From Jimgerdemannia flammicorona (lineage: Eukaryota; Mucoromycota; Endogonomycetes; Endogonales; Endogonaceae), in contig RBNI01003404.1 in assembly GCA_003990745.1 (NCBI GenBank), positions 1 to 15,932 of the forward strand: a DNA stretch of 15,932 bases. Reading direction: 5' to 3'. This document shows positions 1-9,829 of the stretch, one piece after another. Each line of letters begins with the position of its first letter. Position 1 is the first letter of the stretch. The position numbers and the translations under genes were made by a program. The notes beneath the pieces were generated by a model. The model saw only the letters and a program-made list of their open reading frames with translations. It was not told the DNA's origin and ran no database searches.

Positions 1-3000
1 CCCTACTCCTTCCCGGTGAAAGACCACCTTATCTAACACTATCGCCACTCTCCCTCCACTCTGCTCATAGATCCTCACCACCAAACCATGACGTCGGCCC
101 CCCTGAGGACCCCAACCCACCCACCATCCAGTCAGCAGATCCCCCAGTAGCCCTTCCCATCTTAATACCTTCTCCTCCAGCCCCAGCCACTGGCCCTCCT
201 CAAATACAAAAAGCCAATGACCCGCCAGTCCTACCCATATTGCTAGTACCTATCCCACAGTGAGCCAGCTATTACCCACTCCACCCACAAGCCGAGATCT
301 CAAGTCCTCCCATCGACCTCCCTCCCCCACCAGCCTATACCGTACACCCAGTCGATTCTCTATCTCAGCCCAAAAGTCCCCCAAAACCTCGCACTCTCCC
401 AGCCAATGTTCTAGCATCTGTACATTACCCCCAGCTCCCCCAACATCATAACACTCCTCACAGTCAAATTGTCCACCATCCACCAAATGCCCCATATGGA
501 AATTCAGCATGACATTCCTCCACAACATTCTCCACCATACCACCCAGAACTTGGGGGGAAGCCACCTCCGTACCTCTGCACACCAAGACCAGATACCAGT
601 CCAGTCCCACTCCTCGCCGATCCCTGCCACCTGCCAGCCATTTGGCCAAAGATCCTGGCCAAGCCCCTGCTGGCACTCTACTCCCTCCCCAATATCGAAC
701 ATAGTAAGTGATGCACCCCCCAGGAGCAATCTATCCCAATGCCACATATTTGGGCCCCACACTGCCTCCCCCTCATTGCCTTGCCAGTGTAGGCTAATTC
801 GGTGAGCTCCATCAGCTATGTCCCACCAAAAGCCCTTAAACCACAGCTGCCAAATTCCATTAAGCCCCACCAAGGAGAGCAGATCACTGGAGGACCCCCG
901 AGGAGATGTTCGCATCTCCCATACCTTCTGCATCAGAGGCACCCAACCCCCACCCTATAGTTCCACAGCTCTTTTCAACCACCAGGCTTGCAAACAGTAT
1001 AGCCTCTTAGGAAAGTCCACCAGCCCAAGGTCTCTCCTGACTACCGGCCTCGCAAGAGTGTCCCAACTGACCTGGGACCTCCTCCCCACCCAAATCCAAT
1101 CCCTAGCCATCTTTATCAGCTTCTTCACTACCCAAGCTGGGAAGTCAAGGTGATATGCCACATACCACAGCTTAGGGAATCAGTAAACATTCAAAATTGA
1201 CACTCGCCCTGCTAGAGAGATATGGCAACCTCCCCATCCTTGAAGGGCCTCTCCCCAAATGTTCACCCTGCTCTCCCACCACCCTCGTGGCAAGACAGAA
1301 CTATATACCGAGAGGAAGATGCCCAAATACCGCACCACCTCACCAGTAGGGACAATTGTTCCAATGACGTCCCCACCCACTAGCCCATTCCCTAGCACCA
1401 TTGTCTCACACTTATGCCAGTTGAGCTTTGCCCCTGAGTGGGCCTCATACCATTCCACAGTCTTCTGTAGTGCTGCTACATCTGCCACATTCCCAAGTCC
1501 AACCACCATATTATCCGCAAAGGCCCCCACCTTCCACACTATACCATATATAGAGAGCCCTGCCACCTTCCGGCGAATCCTATCCATCAATGGCTCCAGC
1601 AAAAGGGCATACAGAATAGGGGACAGAGGGTCCCTCTGAGGAACTCCTCTTCTCAAGGAAAACACCCTCCCACAGTGACCATTATACATCAGAGCTGCCT
1701 GACTGCTCTCCAGCAGACTCAATATAGAGGCACTAAACCTCAGGGGGACCCCAATTCGGTCCAACACCTTGCCCAGCCACACCCACCATACATGGTCGTA
1801 GGCCTTCTCCTGGTCCAAAAAGACCAACCTTCCATCCAGGCCACAAGTCCGGGCCCCTTCAATCACACCATGAACCCATGCAGTCCCATCTCTTATAAGT
1901 CTGCCCCCAACAAAGTCCCGCTGCTCCTCCCCCAGCACCTGTTGGGCAACTCTCTGCAGCCTTGTGACAATCACCTTAGTCACCATCTTCCTGTCCATGT
2001 CCAGAAGCATGATCGGCCTCCAGTTCTTCCAGTCTTCTCTCCTCCCCTTGTCTTTGTACAACAAGGTCACCAGCCCAAGATCCTGCTCCCCTACCCACTC
2101 CCCACTCTGCAGGACATGGTTACAGAGAGCAGCCATCTCACCCAAAACTCCAGGGACATTGACCATCTTCTTCCAGAAGTCCCATGGCAGTCTATCCTCC
2201 CCAGGTGCCATCTCTAGTTTAGTTGCTGCCAGGACACTCTGAATCTCTTCCCCCAGCACTGGTACAATCAAGTCACCCAGTCCGGCTATCTGTGGCGGCC
2301 CCCACTCTTCCAGTGTGTTTGCAATCTCCGCCTCATCAGCACCCCCTTCTCCCTCACTCCATAGGCCCTGCCATCTCTCCTTCAACACCCCTAAGATTTG
2401 TTGTGTGCCATGTATCATATCCCCATCAGCATCCAGGACCCCATCCCACTGATGTCGCACTCTCCTGGCTTTGAGAAGTCTCGATAGGTATCCAGTAGGC
2501 TGCTCACCCTCCTCAAGCCCCTGCCACCATAGTCTAGCAGCCATGCCCTGCATATGAGTCTCCTCCTCTTCCCTCAACACCTGTTGTAATTCCACAATCT
2601 CCAATTTCGCCCTCTCAATCCTCCAATCCTCCACTCCAACAACAGTAAGCAAATCCACCCAATCCATTTGTAATCTCCTCAGCCTGTTGGAAGCACACTT
2701 TGTATGCCTCCTCCTCTGCCTCCCAGCCTCTCTACCAGCTTCTCTCCAATAAACCCTCACAGCCTCTTTCAGTCTCATCCAGCAGACAGCCACAGGCAAA
2801 CCCTCATGCCTCCAGGCAAAAACATTTGCCTGAATATCCGCCACCCACACTTCCCACAACCCCTTCTCAGCCAGCAGGGAGGAGTTAAGGTGCCAATGTC
2901 TGGGTCCATTTCCACTCCCCCCAAACTGCCCCTGCCCTAAAAGTCTCCAGTGATCTGACCATGGGCACCATTCCACCTCCAATGTCTTCCAAATGTCTGA

Positions 3001-3616
3001 CCCCCAGCACTCCGCCATCAGAATTCAATCAATCCTTGTGCCCAAGCCATTCACCCAATATGTATAGACCCTCGCATCACCCCACCTTGTTCTACCCATA
3101 TCCCCCAATGAGCTCAACGTCTCTACCTCTTCCCATGCATCCAGACCTCCACTTCTGCCCCCAGCACTCCTCCCTCTGTCAGTCCTGTCTAGATGCTGAT
3201 CCCGAACCATATTAAAATCCCCACCGAGCACATCGACCCCTTCCTCCAAGAGAATACCTGCCTCCAGCAGCTCCCTAATCCATGCAATCCTCTCACCCCT
3301 AGCTGCAGGGCAGTAGCAAGAGCCCATCTTCACTGATTCCCACCCTGGCTGATGCCAATCTCCCCAGACCAAGCAATCACCCCAGCTCCTGATTTCCCCC
3401 AATTCGCCTCTACCCTTCCTCACCAAAATCGCAACCTTTCCAAACCAAGCCGTGGCCCCACCCCATTCCCTAGTCCACTCTACCCGATCGTCCTCATCCT
3501 CACATTGTACATCCTGCAGTAAAAAAAGATCAGCCTCTAAGTAAAATGTTCTTGCGCCGCCTAGAGCCCCATAACCCATTCACATTCAAAGAGAAAATGT
3601 TGGTTGTACCATTCAT
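1..3616 (-). pseudogene. LINE ORF2: APE endonuclease / reverse transcriptase / zinc segment (broken)
   Basis: ORF2 would nick the target and copy LINE RNA at the nick. The proposed start is the ATG at 3616-3614. It leads into FSLNVNGLWGSRRR, a usual endonuclease opening, then shifts frame near the seven-T run at 3521-3527. The main frame follows: LLQD near 3520, GGDFN in the middle, TRID before a stop at 3025-3027, then the catalytic-type SDH. The RT spans about 2100-1350, with NWRPIMLLD, the motif A-like LDQEKAYDHV, QRDPLSP (the usual Gly is Arg), and FADN at 1510-1521 where FADD is expected. The C-terminal part holds C-x2-C...H-x4-C (CEEC, then EHWLGEC), as in LINE zinc-binding domains. In-frame stops lie at 3025-3027 (TGA), 1180-1182 (TGA), 955-957 (TAG) and 250-252 (TAG). 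The reading continues in the same frame across all of them to position 1, so they are recent point lesions in one gene. Confidence 0.9.
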
Positions 3617-3647
3617 AAGGAATAACTATATAATGTTGTCCCATCCT

Positions 3648-5680
3648 CTACAAGTCCACAGTCTGCTCCTCCTGCACCAAGTCCAAGTCATGTTTAGCAG
3701 CCCGCTCCCTCTCTCCTGCTTCCTGTACTTCCAATGCTCCCAGAAGTTCTACTATTGCCCCATCTTCACGCTCTTCAAATTCCTCATGATACTCCAGACA
3801 GACCTTCCACCAGAGCTACAAATCATGACGCTCTGCCCAGCAGTAGGCTGCCCGCTCACCAGCAACTGCCCCAAGTTCTGCCCTCCTCACCTCATCAACC
3901 TCATACCCCTCCTCCTCCAGAAAAACACCCAGAATCTCCACCTTCAGTGCCTCCACCACTCCATTACCACGCAGAATCCTTGCCCAATGCTCCTCAGACA
4001 TCACTCACAAGTCCACTTCTCCCAAAGCTTCAGCTGCTAGATTGTCCATCACCATGTGCATCCACAACAGGTTCCCCACCTCCTTCCCTCCTGGGGTCTC
4101 TGGCTGCCCTGCTTCCAGCATCGTAGTGTCAGCTCCTACACTGGCAGCCTCATCCCACTCCTCCTCAGGAACATCCACCAGCTCATCCTCACCAACTGCC
4201 ACCACTTGACCCCCTTGCCCCATATCAGGAACCCCAAAGTGCACCTGCTGGGCCCCCTGCATCCTTGTATCCTCCGTCTTCTCTCTCTTCCCAACTGGGC
4301 CCCTCCTGATAAGTGGGGGGGGGGTGGCATTCAACTCCAGCTCCCATACTTCAAAGGTACCATCAGTAAACAGGTCCTTGCTCAGCACCCCCCCAGCCCC
4401 TGCCTTCTTTGCCTCCACCTTCTCTCCTCCTTTCCCAGCCCAGACACTGGCTTCAGTGCCTCCAGACTCCTCAGTTCCAACTGTCATCTTCTTCACCTCT
4501 CCTGTCATACTTGCCAACAGCTCCCTCTGCCTCTTGCATCCCTGGGCCTGCTCCCACTGCTTCTTATCCATACGGACATGCTTCCTGTCCACAACCTCCA
4601 GATGCATCGACTCCTCGTACAGCTTCCAGGCCTTCGCCCTCCTCTCTACAGCACCACCCAACTCCTCCAGCACCTCCAACAAGTCCTCCTCCTCCTCTTC
4701 ACTCTCTTATACCCTCGACACCTTGCAGACAAAGGCCCCCCACATCAGCACTGAGGGCCAGTCACTCCCCTTCTCCATAGCCTCCTTTCCCACCAGCTAA
4801 ATCCTGACATCGACATCTCCCATCCTGATTGCAGTCCCCTCTCACACTTGAAAGCCGACATCCACTATGTCACCATACTCTATCATCACCTCCTCCACCC
4901 TCTTCCTCATCTCCTCCTTAGTCACCATGGGCACCCCCTTCACCCGAAGCTACACCACCCTGGAGTCTCATCGCAAGCACCATACTATGGGGACCACCAC
5001 CTCCCCAACCATGATGCCAGTCTTCAGCGCCTCATCCAGTGGACCTGTCTCCTCAAAGCCCACCTCAACCCCCTCCAGACCCTTCAAGAACTTCACTGAA
5101 GCTGCCCCAGCCACCTGCTTCGAAACAAGCCCCAGAACCATCCTCGCTGTCACTGCCAAGCCCTGGAAGCACAAGGTCACCACAAACTCCGAGATTGATT
5201 TCTTGAGTAATGGGGCCACCACCAGCCCCATCACACCATCTGCCAGGTCCCCTTCCACATCAGGAACCCCTGCCCCACCTGGCCATCAGCCGTCACATCT
5301 CTTTTTTTTGCCAGATTTGCCATCACACCACCATCAGCAGTCCCACCACTACCCCCAGCAGCCCCTCCACTACCCCCACCTCCCACCAGTGAAGGCCCAG
5401 CTCCCCCAGCACCCTCAGCCTTCTGCTTCCCCTTCCCTCCAGCCTGATCCCTGCGGACTCCCATCGGCCAACCCCCAGTCCTCAGCATATCTGCAAAGCT
5501 CCACCCCTGCTGCCCTCCAGCCCCCCCACCAGTGCCGCCACCACTACCTGAGCTGTCCAGTCCACTTGAGCCACCAAAAGACCCCATCCCCAGCCCATGA
5601 CTCCTCCCAACATACTGCCAGTTGAAAGCCCTAGGTCCACCCAACCTGGTACGCACCTCGGCTTGCTTGCTACTTGACAT
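3648..5680 (-). pseudogene. LINE ORF1, Gag-like RNA-binding protein (broken)
   Basis: ORF1 would coat LINE RNA to form the ribonucleoprotein. The start MSSSKQAEVRTRLGG at 5680 is preferred over an upstream ATG at 5752 because the latter lies inside the adjoining LTR. The first 150 or so residues are Gly/Ser/Ala-rich and probably disordered. A frameshift lies between about 5258 and 5231. The segment at about 4949-4848 (LRVKGVPMVTKEE...VEEVMIEYGDIVDV) resembles the RRM-like fold of LINE ORF1 proteins; this is a resemblance only. A Glu-rich stretch and a probable coiled coil follow. In-frame stops include 4968-4970 (TGA), 4950-4952 (TAG), 4707-4709 (TAA), 4005-4007 (TGA) and 3816-3818 (TAG). The TAG at 3648-3650 looks like the natural end because the ORF2 ATG follows 31 bp later. 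A run of ten Gs lies at 4315-4324. No CCHC knuckle was seen. Confidence 0.75.
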
Positions 5681-5745
5681 CTTCTTAGTATCTTTCTCCA
5701 ATAAATGACTTGTAGGTGTGTTGTGAAAGTGTGTGTAACGTGAAT
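5681..5745 (-). other. LINE 5' leader / junction with LTR
   Basis: About 65 bp lie between the likely ORF1 start and the first LTR base. On the sense strand it is rich in CA and AC steps. It may be the whole 5' UTR or a truncated one. No promoter motif was recognised. Confidence 0.4.
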
Positions 5746-6210
5746 TGTGCATAGTGGATGCTTAACCTTTGAAGTATGTCAGATTTCTGTATCTTGAAAA
5801 CTTGCTCTTCTTCAACTCCACAGAGTCCTTGGGATGCAGGAATGGGTGAGTTCGAAGTGTATCTGCCTGCAGGCTTACTAGTTCCTTTTGCTTTCTCTTT
5901 GCTTAAACTATTTCGATCTGAGGTTTATTCACTCGAAGATACTGGGTTATTTATACAAGTTTGCTAGCTATAAGGTGGCTAAGTAGTGAGTCATTTTCTA
6001 CAAGTATTGAATCGTTTAACATCTGCTAGGATTTCGCTAATTGCAAACATTCTAATATCTCCTAAATCTTTGCGAATATTAAAGTTTCTGCACTTCGCAG
6101 AATATGACTGCTATTTATAAGGCTAAACTATATAGGGAACAAGATTCAGGTACTGTAATCAAATGTCTAATTCCCCTGTTTCATGTTACTAATTTAGATC
6201 AGCCATCACA
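5746..6210 (-). repeat. 3' LTR of the Gypsy element (465 bp)
   Basis: It starts TGTGCATAGTGG and ends AGCCATCACA on the plus strand, which are TG/CA termini. It matches 13203-13668 throughout. By hand alignment there are about 20 substitutions beyond the first few bases, 18 of them transitions, plus a small indel and changes at the extreme left end. That is roughly 4-5 % divergence. It holds the minus-strand poly(A) signal described separately. Confidence 0.95.
5924..5929 (-). terminator. Candidate poly(A) signal AATAAA in 3' LTR
   Basis: The plus strand reads tttatt, so the element's sense strand reads AATAAA. It lies about 185 bp downstream of the candidate TATA box of the same LTR (6112-6119), a sensible U3-R-U5 order. 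The assignment is inferred from position only. Confidence 0.4.
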
Positions 6211-6220
6211 TCTTCCTCCT
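6211..6220 (-). other. Polypurine tract
   Basis: On the element strand AGGAGGAAGA lies directly before the LTR's TG. This is the expected primer site for plus-strand DNA synthesis, in the expected place. The next 80 bp (to 6302) hold nothing I recognise. Confidence 0.8.
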
Positions 6221-6302
6221 GAATAGGTGATTCATCTTCAGAGCATCCTATTCACTCAAATTTCCAGGCTTCTACGATTTGTATCTCCTTGTACTACACA
6301 AT

Positions 6303-6713
6303 TTATATCATTATATCCTTCCAGTGTTGTCTCTTGACATATCTGAAGTCTCCTGGGGTTACTTCCTGGAAGTGGGCTAAGGCTGCTTCATCATCCTTGA
6401 ATAACTTGTGTACTCTTTTTACAATCGTAATTTGAATGTAGGAGAGCTGACATTCCTTGATCCAGTCTTCTTTTCCCATCTTTGGTTTCAAATTCAGTAG
6501 CTGTCCCAACTTGAAGTATTCCTGGAACTTGGTTCAGTTCTGGTAGGCCTTAAAATGTAAGATCTGTGATAAGTATATCTGCACTATACTCTGGATGCTG
6601 TCAAAGGATTCCTCCAATATTGGTGGTTTGGTGGAATACCACTGTCTTTCTATGGCTCACTGGACCATGCTAGTGATCTTGAGGGCAGCAGTATTACTTC
6701 GTTGACTAGTCAT
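6303..6713 (-). pseudogene. ORF3: unrecognised 136-codon frame between integrase and 3' LTR
   Basis: This frame starts with an ATG at 6713-6711 inside ATGACTAG, whose TAG (6708-6706) ends integrase in another frame. The two genes therefore overlap by 8 nt. It begins MTSQRSNTAALKITSMVQ and is closed by a TAA at 6303-6305. Two in-frame TGA codons (6657-6659, after MVQ; 6534-6536, after YQN) can each be read as a mutated TGG or CGA. The rest reads smoothly: SFDSIQSIVQIYLSQILHF, a basic helix-like centre (IQITIVKRVHKLFKDDEAAL), then TPGDFRYVKRQHWKDI. There is no signal peptide, no membrane segment, no chromodomain and no zinc motif. It is not an obvious Env. Its mutation pattern and the tight overlap suggest it was a real gene. 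I do not recognise the family. Confidence 0.6.
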
Positions 6714-7930
6714 GATACTTCTTGAGTCAGTTTCAGTGAATGGTAGTAGGGATGATTGTGCCTGAGAGTTTTTGTAGCCAAAAGGTGGTCTCTTTTATAT
6801 CTTGTACAAGGTAAGGTCCTTCCCACTTAGGCTTCAGCTTTCATGACCATAAAGCTTCTACTATGTTCTGATACATCAGAACTTTGTCTCCTATCTTGAT
6901 AATCTCTAGGGGCTTGTAAATCTTTTCTGCATTATTCTGTTATAGTGTCTGCACCTTGTTTATGTAATCCTCAGCCTTCTTCCTAATTTGGTGCAGTTTC
7001 CGTATCTCTGTGTCCACTTGTTTCCATATAATATCTCTATTGGACAATAGGGTTCCTTGAGAACTTTCTTCTCTGAATAGTATTTCCTGAGGGGTAAAAT
7101 GGGTACTTTGTGATCTAATATCCCAAAGGGCGAATAATGCTATTGGCAGATAGTGATCCCAGTTCTTGTAGTTATTACAGATCTTGGCGATAATATTCTT
7201 GAGGGTCTTGTTTGTCCTTTCTGCTTGTCTGTTTCCTTAAGAGTGGTAGGCTGTGGTTCGAATGTGCTGGATCTTGTACTTCTTGTAGAGAACCTCAAAG
7301 AACTGGTTCACAAATTCCATTCCTCTGTCCATAGTTACTTACATTGGGGTCTTGAACTGGTAGATGATTTCTTTGTGGAAGAAATTGGTGATTGACTGTG
7401 CATTGGCTTCCTTGAGGGGTCCTGCTTCTATCCATTTTGTAAAAAGGTCTATGATGACAATGATATATCAGTTGCCAGTCAAGGTCAGGGGTAGGGGGCC
7501 AATTACATCCATTACTATGTGGGCAAATGGTATCAGTTCTATGTGTACTGATCCCAGGGCTTGGTTTTGTTGGTCTTGTTTTTGTTTCTGGCATTTGTCA
7601 CACATTTTGACAAATTGTCTGATATCTTCCTCCATTCCTGGCCACCATATCATTCTTCTTGTCTTATCATATATATTGGTTCCTCCTAGATGGCCAAGTT
7701 CATATACTGATTTCATTGCTTGCTCCTTCTTGTGTTCTGGTATGACTAGTAGTTTTCCTTTCCTCAGTGTTTCTCCATTGGTTTCAAATTGTTTCCATGT
7801 CCTATTGATAATCATTTGTGTCCATTCTTCCAGATGTTGGGGTATCTTTTACTGTCCCAGATATGTGATGATTCCATAATAGAGCTCCTTATTCATAATT
7901 GATTTGTTGGTTGGAGGTGTTCCAGGGTGT
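6706..7930 (-). pseudogene. Gypsy integrase region of pol (broken)
   Basis: Integrase joins the element's cDNA to the genome. After a frameshift between 7931 and 7815, one frame runs from 7815 to the TAG at 6706. The N-terminal zinc-binding part reads GHLGG, then WWPGMEEDI and CDKCQKQ. The first His expected about six residues upstream appears to be absent (SVYELGH). The catalytic core keeps an acidic triad: Asp in MDVIGPLP, Asp in TMDRGMEF, and Glu in QAERTNKTLK. The C-terminal part KLKPKWEGPYLVQDI is the usual GPY/F-type module. No chromodomain follows. In-frame stops lie at 7468-7470, 7339-7341, 7237-7239, 6940-6942, 6841-6843, 6733-6735 and 6727-6729. Each is explained by one transition at a Gln, Arg or Trp codon. 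The real terminus is probably the TAG at 6706. Confidence 0.9.
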
Positions 7931-9409
7931 CTATGAGAGAGCATCTGCATTGGAATTTATTCTTCCAGAGCAGTACACAATGGTTACATCATAGGCTTGT
8001 AGCTTCATTATCCATCTAGCATAGATTACTTTGGGTTGTCCAGTTGTCAGTAGCCAGGTGAGAGCTGAGTAGTCTGTCTGAATGGTGAAGTGTCTTCTGG
8101 CCAGGTAGTAGTGGAACTTTTCCACAGCCCAGATGACTGCGAGACATTCCAACTTATAGAATTTGTATTCTTTTTCAGCTCCTTGGGTTCTGCAGCTAAG
8201 ATATGCAATGATATACTCTTTTTTGTCTTCCTTTTGAGCTAGGACTGCTCCTAGTCCCTGTGCCCTTGCATCAGTCTGCAGGATGAATTCTTGAGTCCAA
8301 TTGGGTCATCTGAGGATGGGTGCCTGGGTCAGTCTGACCTTGAGTTTGTTAAATGCTTTTTGTTGTCTGTTAGTCCACTGGAACTTGATGTCCTTCTTGT
8401 TGAGTTTGTAGATTGGACCTATAATGTTGGAAAATCCTCTAATAAATCTATGATAGTAGGAGGCAAGTCCCATGAAGGCTTGGGCTTCTGTGACAGTGGT
8501 GGGCCTTGGGTATGCTGCTACTGCTTGTATTTTGAGGGGGTCCGTGTGTGTTCTATCTCAATTGATAACATGGCCTAGGTAGGAGATCTCAATTTCTGCA
8601 AACTTGCATTTCTTGGGCTTGATGTATAGGCTGTGCTTTCTCAGACTTTCCATTATCTGCTGTATGTGCTGCAGATGTTCCTTAGGTATCTTGCTATAGA
8701 TGATTACATTGTCAATATAAACCATTATCTATCTTCCTATGTCATAGTGGAAGATTTTGTTCATCATTCGCTAGAAGCTTGCTGGTGCATTGCATATCCC
8801 GAATGGTATTCGTAGGTAGATATAGGTTCCATCTGGGGTTATGAAGGCTGACTTTTTACTTGCCATTTCTGTGAGTCCGATTTGGTGAAATCCTGAGTAT
8901 AAGTCCAAGGTGCTGTAGTACTGTGCTTCATCTCCCAGTATTATAAGGATGTCGCTGATGAGGGGCAGTGGTTGGCAATCTTTCTTGGTAACTGCATTGA
9001 GCTTTCTGTAGTTGACACAGAGTCTTGGGGCAAATTCTCCAGGCTTGCTTCCTTTTTTCGGAGCTAATACAACTGGTGAAGACCAGGGGCTACTGGCTTC
9101 TTTGATAATACTGGCTTCTTCCATCTGCTTGATTTCTTCTCTGAGTCATTCTCGGTAGGCTGGCAGGACAGATCTTGCTTTTTGGTAAATTGGTTCGGTA
9201 TCTCCAGTATCTATCTCATGATAGTAGTGTGGTATTTTTTCTTTGATATCCTTGAAGTCTGTGGTGAGGACATCCTTGAATTCATAGAGTATTTTCTTGA
9301 GTTCCTCCTTGAGTGGAAATTCGTTTCCAATGATGTAGCTGTGCTTGTTTGTGGTTTCCTCCTTCTTATGCTCCAGTTCAGTGATCTTGGTACTGGCAAA
9401 TACTCTTTT
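7931..9409 (-). pseudogene. Gypsy reverse transcriptase-RNase H region of pol (broken)
   Basis: This part copies the genomic RNA into DNA and degrades the RNA template. It continues in the same frame as the dUTPase. The RT start shows ITTGD-like HEIDTGDTEPIYQKAR, then SSPWSSPVVLAPKK, LCVNYRKLN, STLDLYSGFHQI (motif A Asp present), IPFGICNAPASF, and VYIDNVII at about 8700-8725. In the last, YIDN replaces the catalytic YxDD (Asn codon 8708-8710). The connection and RNase H follow: KCKFAEIEISYLGH, FMGLASYYHRFI, FILQTDARAQGLGAVL, ECLAVIWAVEKFHYYL, TDYSALTWL and NADALS. In-frame stops lie at 9146-9148 (TGA), 8771-8773 (TAG), 8729-8731 (TAG), 8558-8560 (TGA), 8306-8308 (TGA) and 7931-7933 (TAG). No frameshift was seen in this 1.5 kb. 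Confidence 0.93.
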
Positions 9410-9829
9410 TCCTATAGATCCAAATCCTTTCTTTCCTCTTTTTATTTCCTCCAACTTCTTGACTTCTATGATCTTTGGTTGTTGGACTGGGAAGATCAAC
9501 ATCTGTGCCAGTTGGTCCTTTTTCTTGATTGGGAATGGAATAGTAGGATTGTGATTTCTAGTGATGAGTAGTATTTCTCCGATGTAGTCTGAATCAATGA
9601 CTCCTCCTTCAATCATAATTTCACTTCTTGCCAAACTACTTCTTGTCTTGAGGATCCCGACATGATCCTTTGAGATGGTCATCTCTAGGCCAGTTACAAG
9701 TAGAGTAGTTGTCTGGGGTTCAAGTACAGTTTCTTCTACTGTAGTGATATCCATTCCAGCTGCATTTTCTGATTTATATTCTGACAGGACTGCATCAGAG
9801 TGAATCTTCCGGATTTTGACCTTGATTTC
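9410..9829 (-). CDS. dUTPase domain within Gypsy pol, all five motifs present
   Basis: dUTPase hydrolyses dUTP to dUMP and pyrophosphate, keeping uracil out of new DNA. The five motifs of the trimeric family appear in order: AAGMDI (motif 1, about 9763-9746), TRSSLAR (motif 2), GGVIDSDYIGE (motif 3, with the Asp and Tyr of the active site), KKDQLAQMLI (motif 4) and RGKKGFGSIG (motif 5, ending near 9410). The domain is about 140 residues, the normal size. It has no internal stop and sits in a 283-codon open stretch (9997-9146) that leads straight into RT in the same frame. It lies between protease and RT, unlike non-primate lentiviruses, where it lies between RNase H and integrase. Fungal Ty3/Gypsy elements with dUTPase have been reported before, so the class is not new. 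It is part of a polyprotein and not a separate gene; the boundaries are approximate. Confidence 0.92.

Larger units (their letters stand above)
1..5745 (-). mobile_element. Non-LTR retrotransposon (LINE), two ORFs, 3' end outside window
   Basis: The minus strand reads as a two-ORF LINE: a short 5' leader, ORF1, 31 bp of spacer, then ORF2 with endonuclease, reverse transcriptase and a Cys/His segment, still open at the left edge. The order endonuclease-RT-zinc segment is that of Tad1/L1-type elements. No RNase H domain is visible inside the window, so the clade is not settled. Base composition is odd: the plus strand is very C-rich and G-poor, so the sense strand is G-rich and C-poor and the proteins are rich in Gly, Trp, Val and Glu. 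Both ORFs carry stops and frameshifts, so this copy cannot move by itself. Its 5' end lies directly against the left LTR of the Gypsy element, with no sign of interrupted LINE sequence on the far side. Confidence 0.9.

Noticed and set aside
1675..2217. Plus-strand open frame of 180 codons
   Set aside because: It lies antisense to the LINE RT motifs, which are unmistakable on the minus strand.
4867..5625. Long plus-strand open frame rich in Pro, Ser and His
   Set aside because: It is antisense to the Gly-rich part of LINE ORF1. The C-rich plus strand lacks stops because of its composition. There is no domain.
6303..6713. ORF3 as a chromodomain or as Env
   Set aside because: There is no aromatic-cage pattern, no membrane span, no signal peptide and no cysteine pattern.
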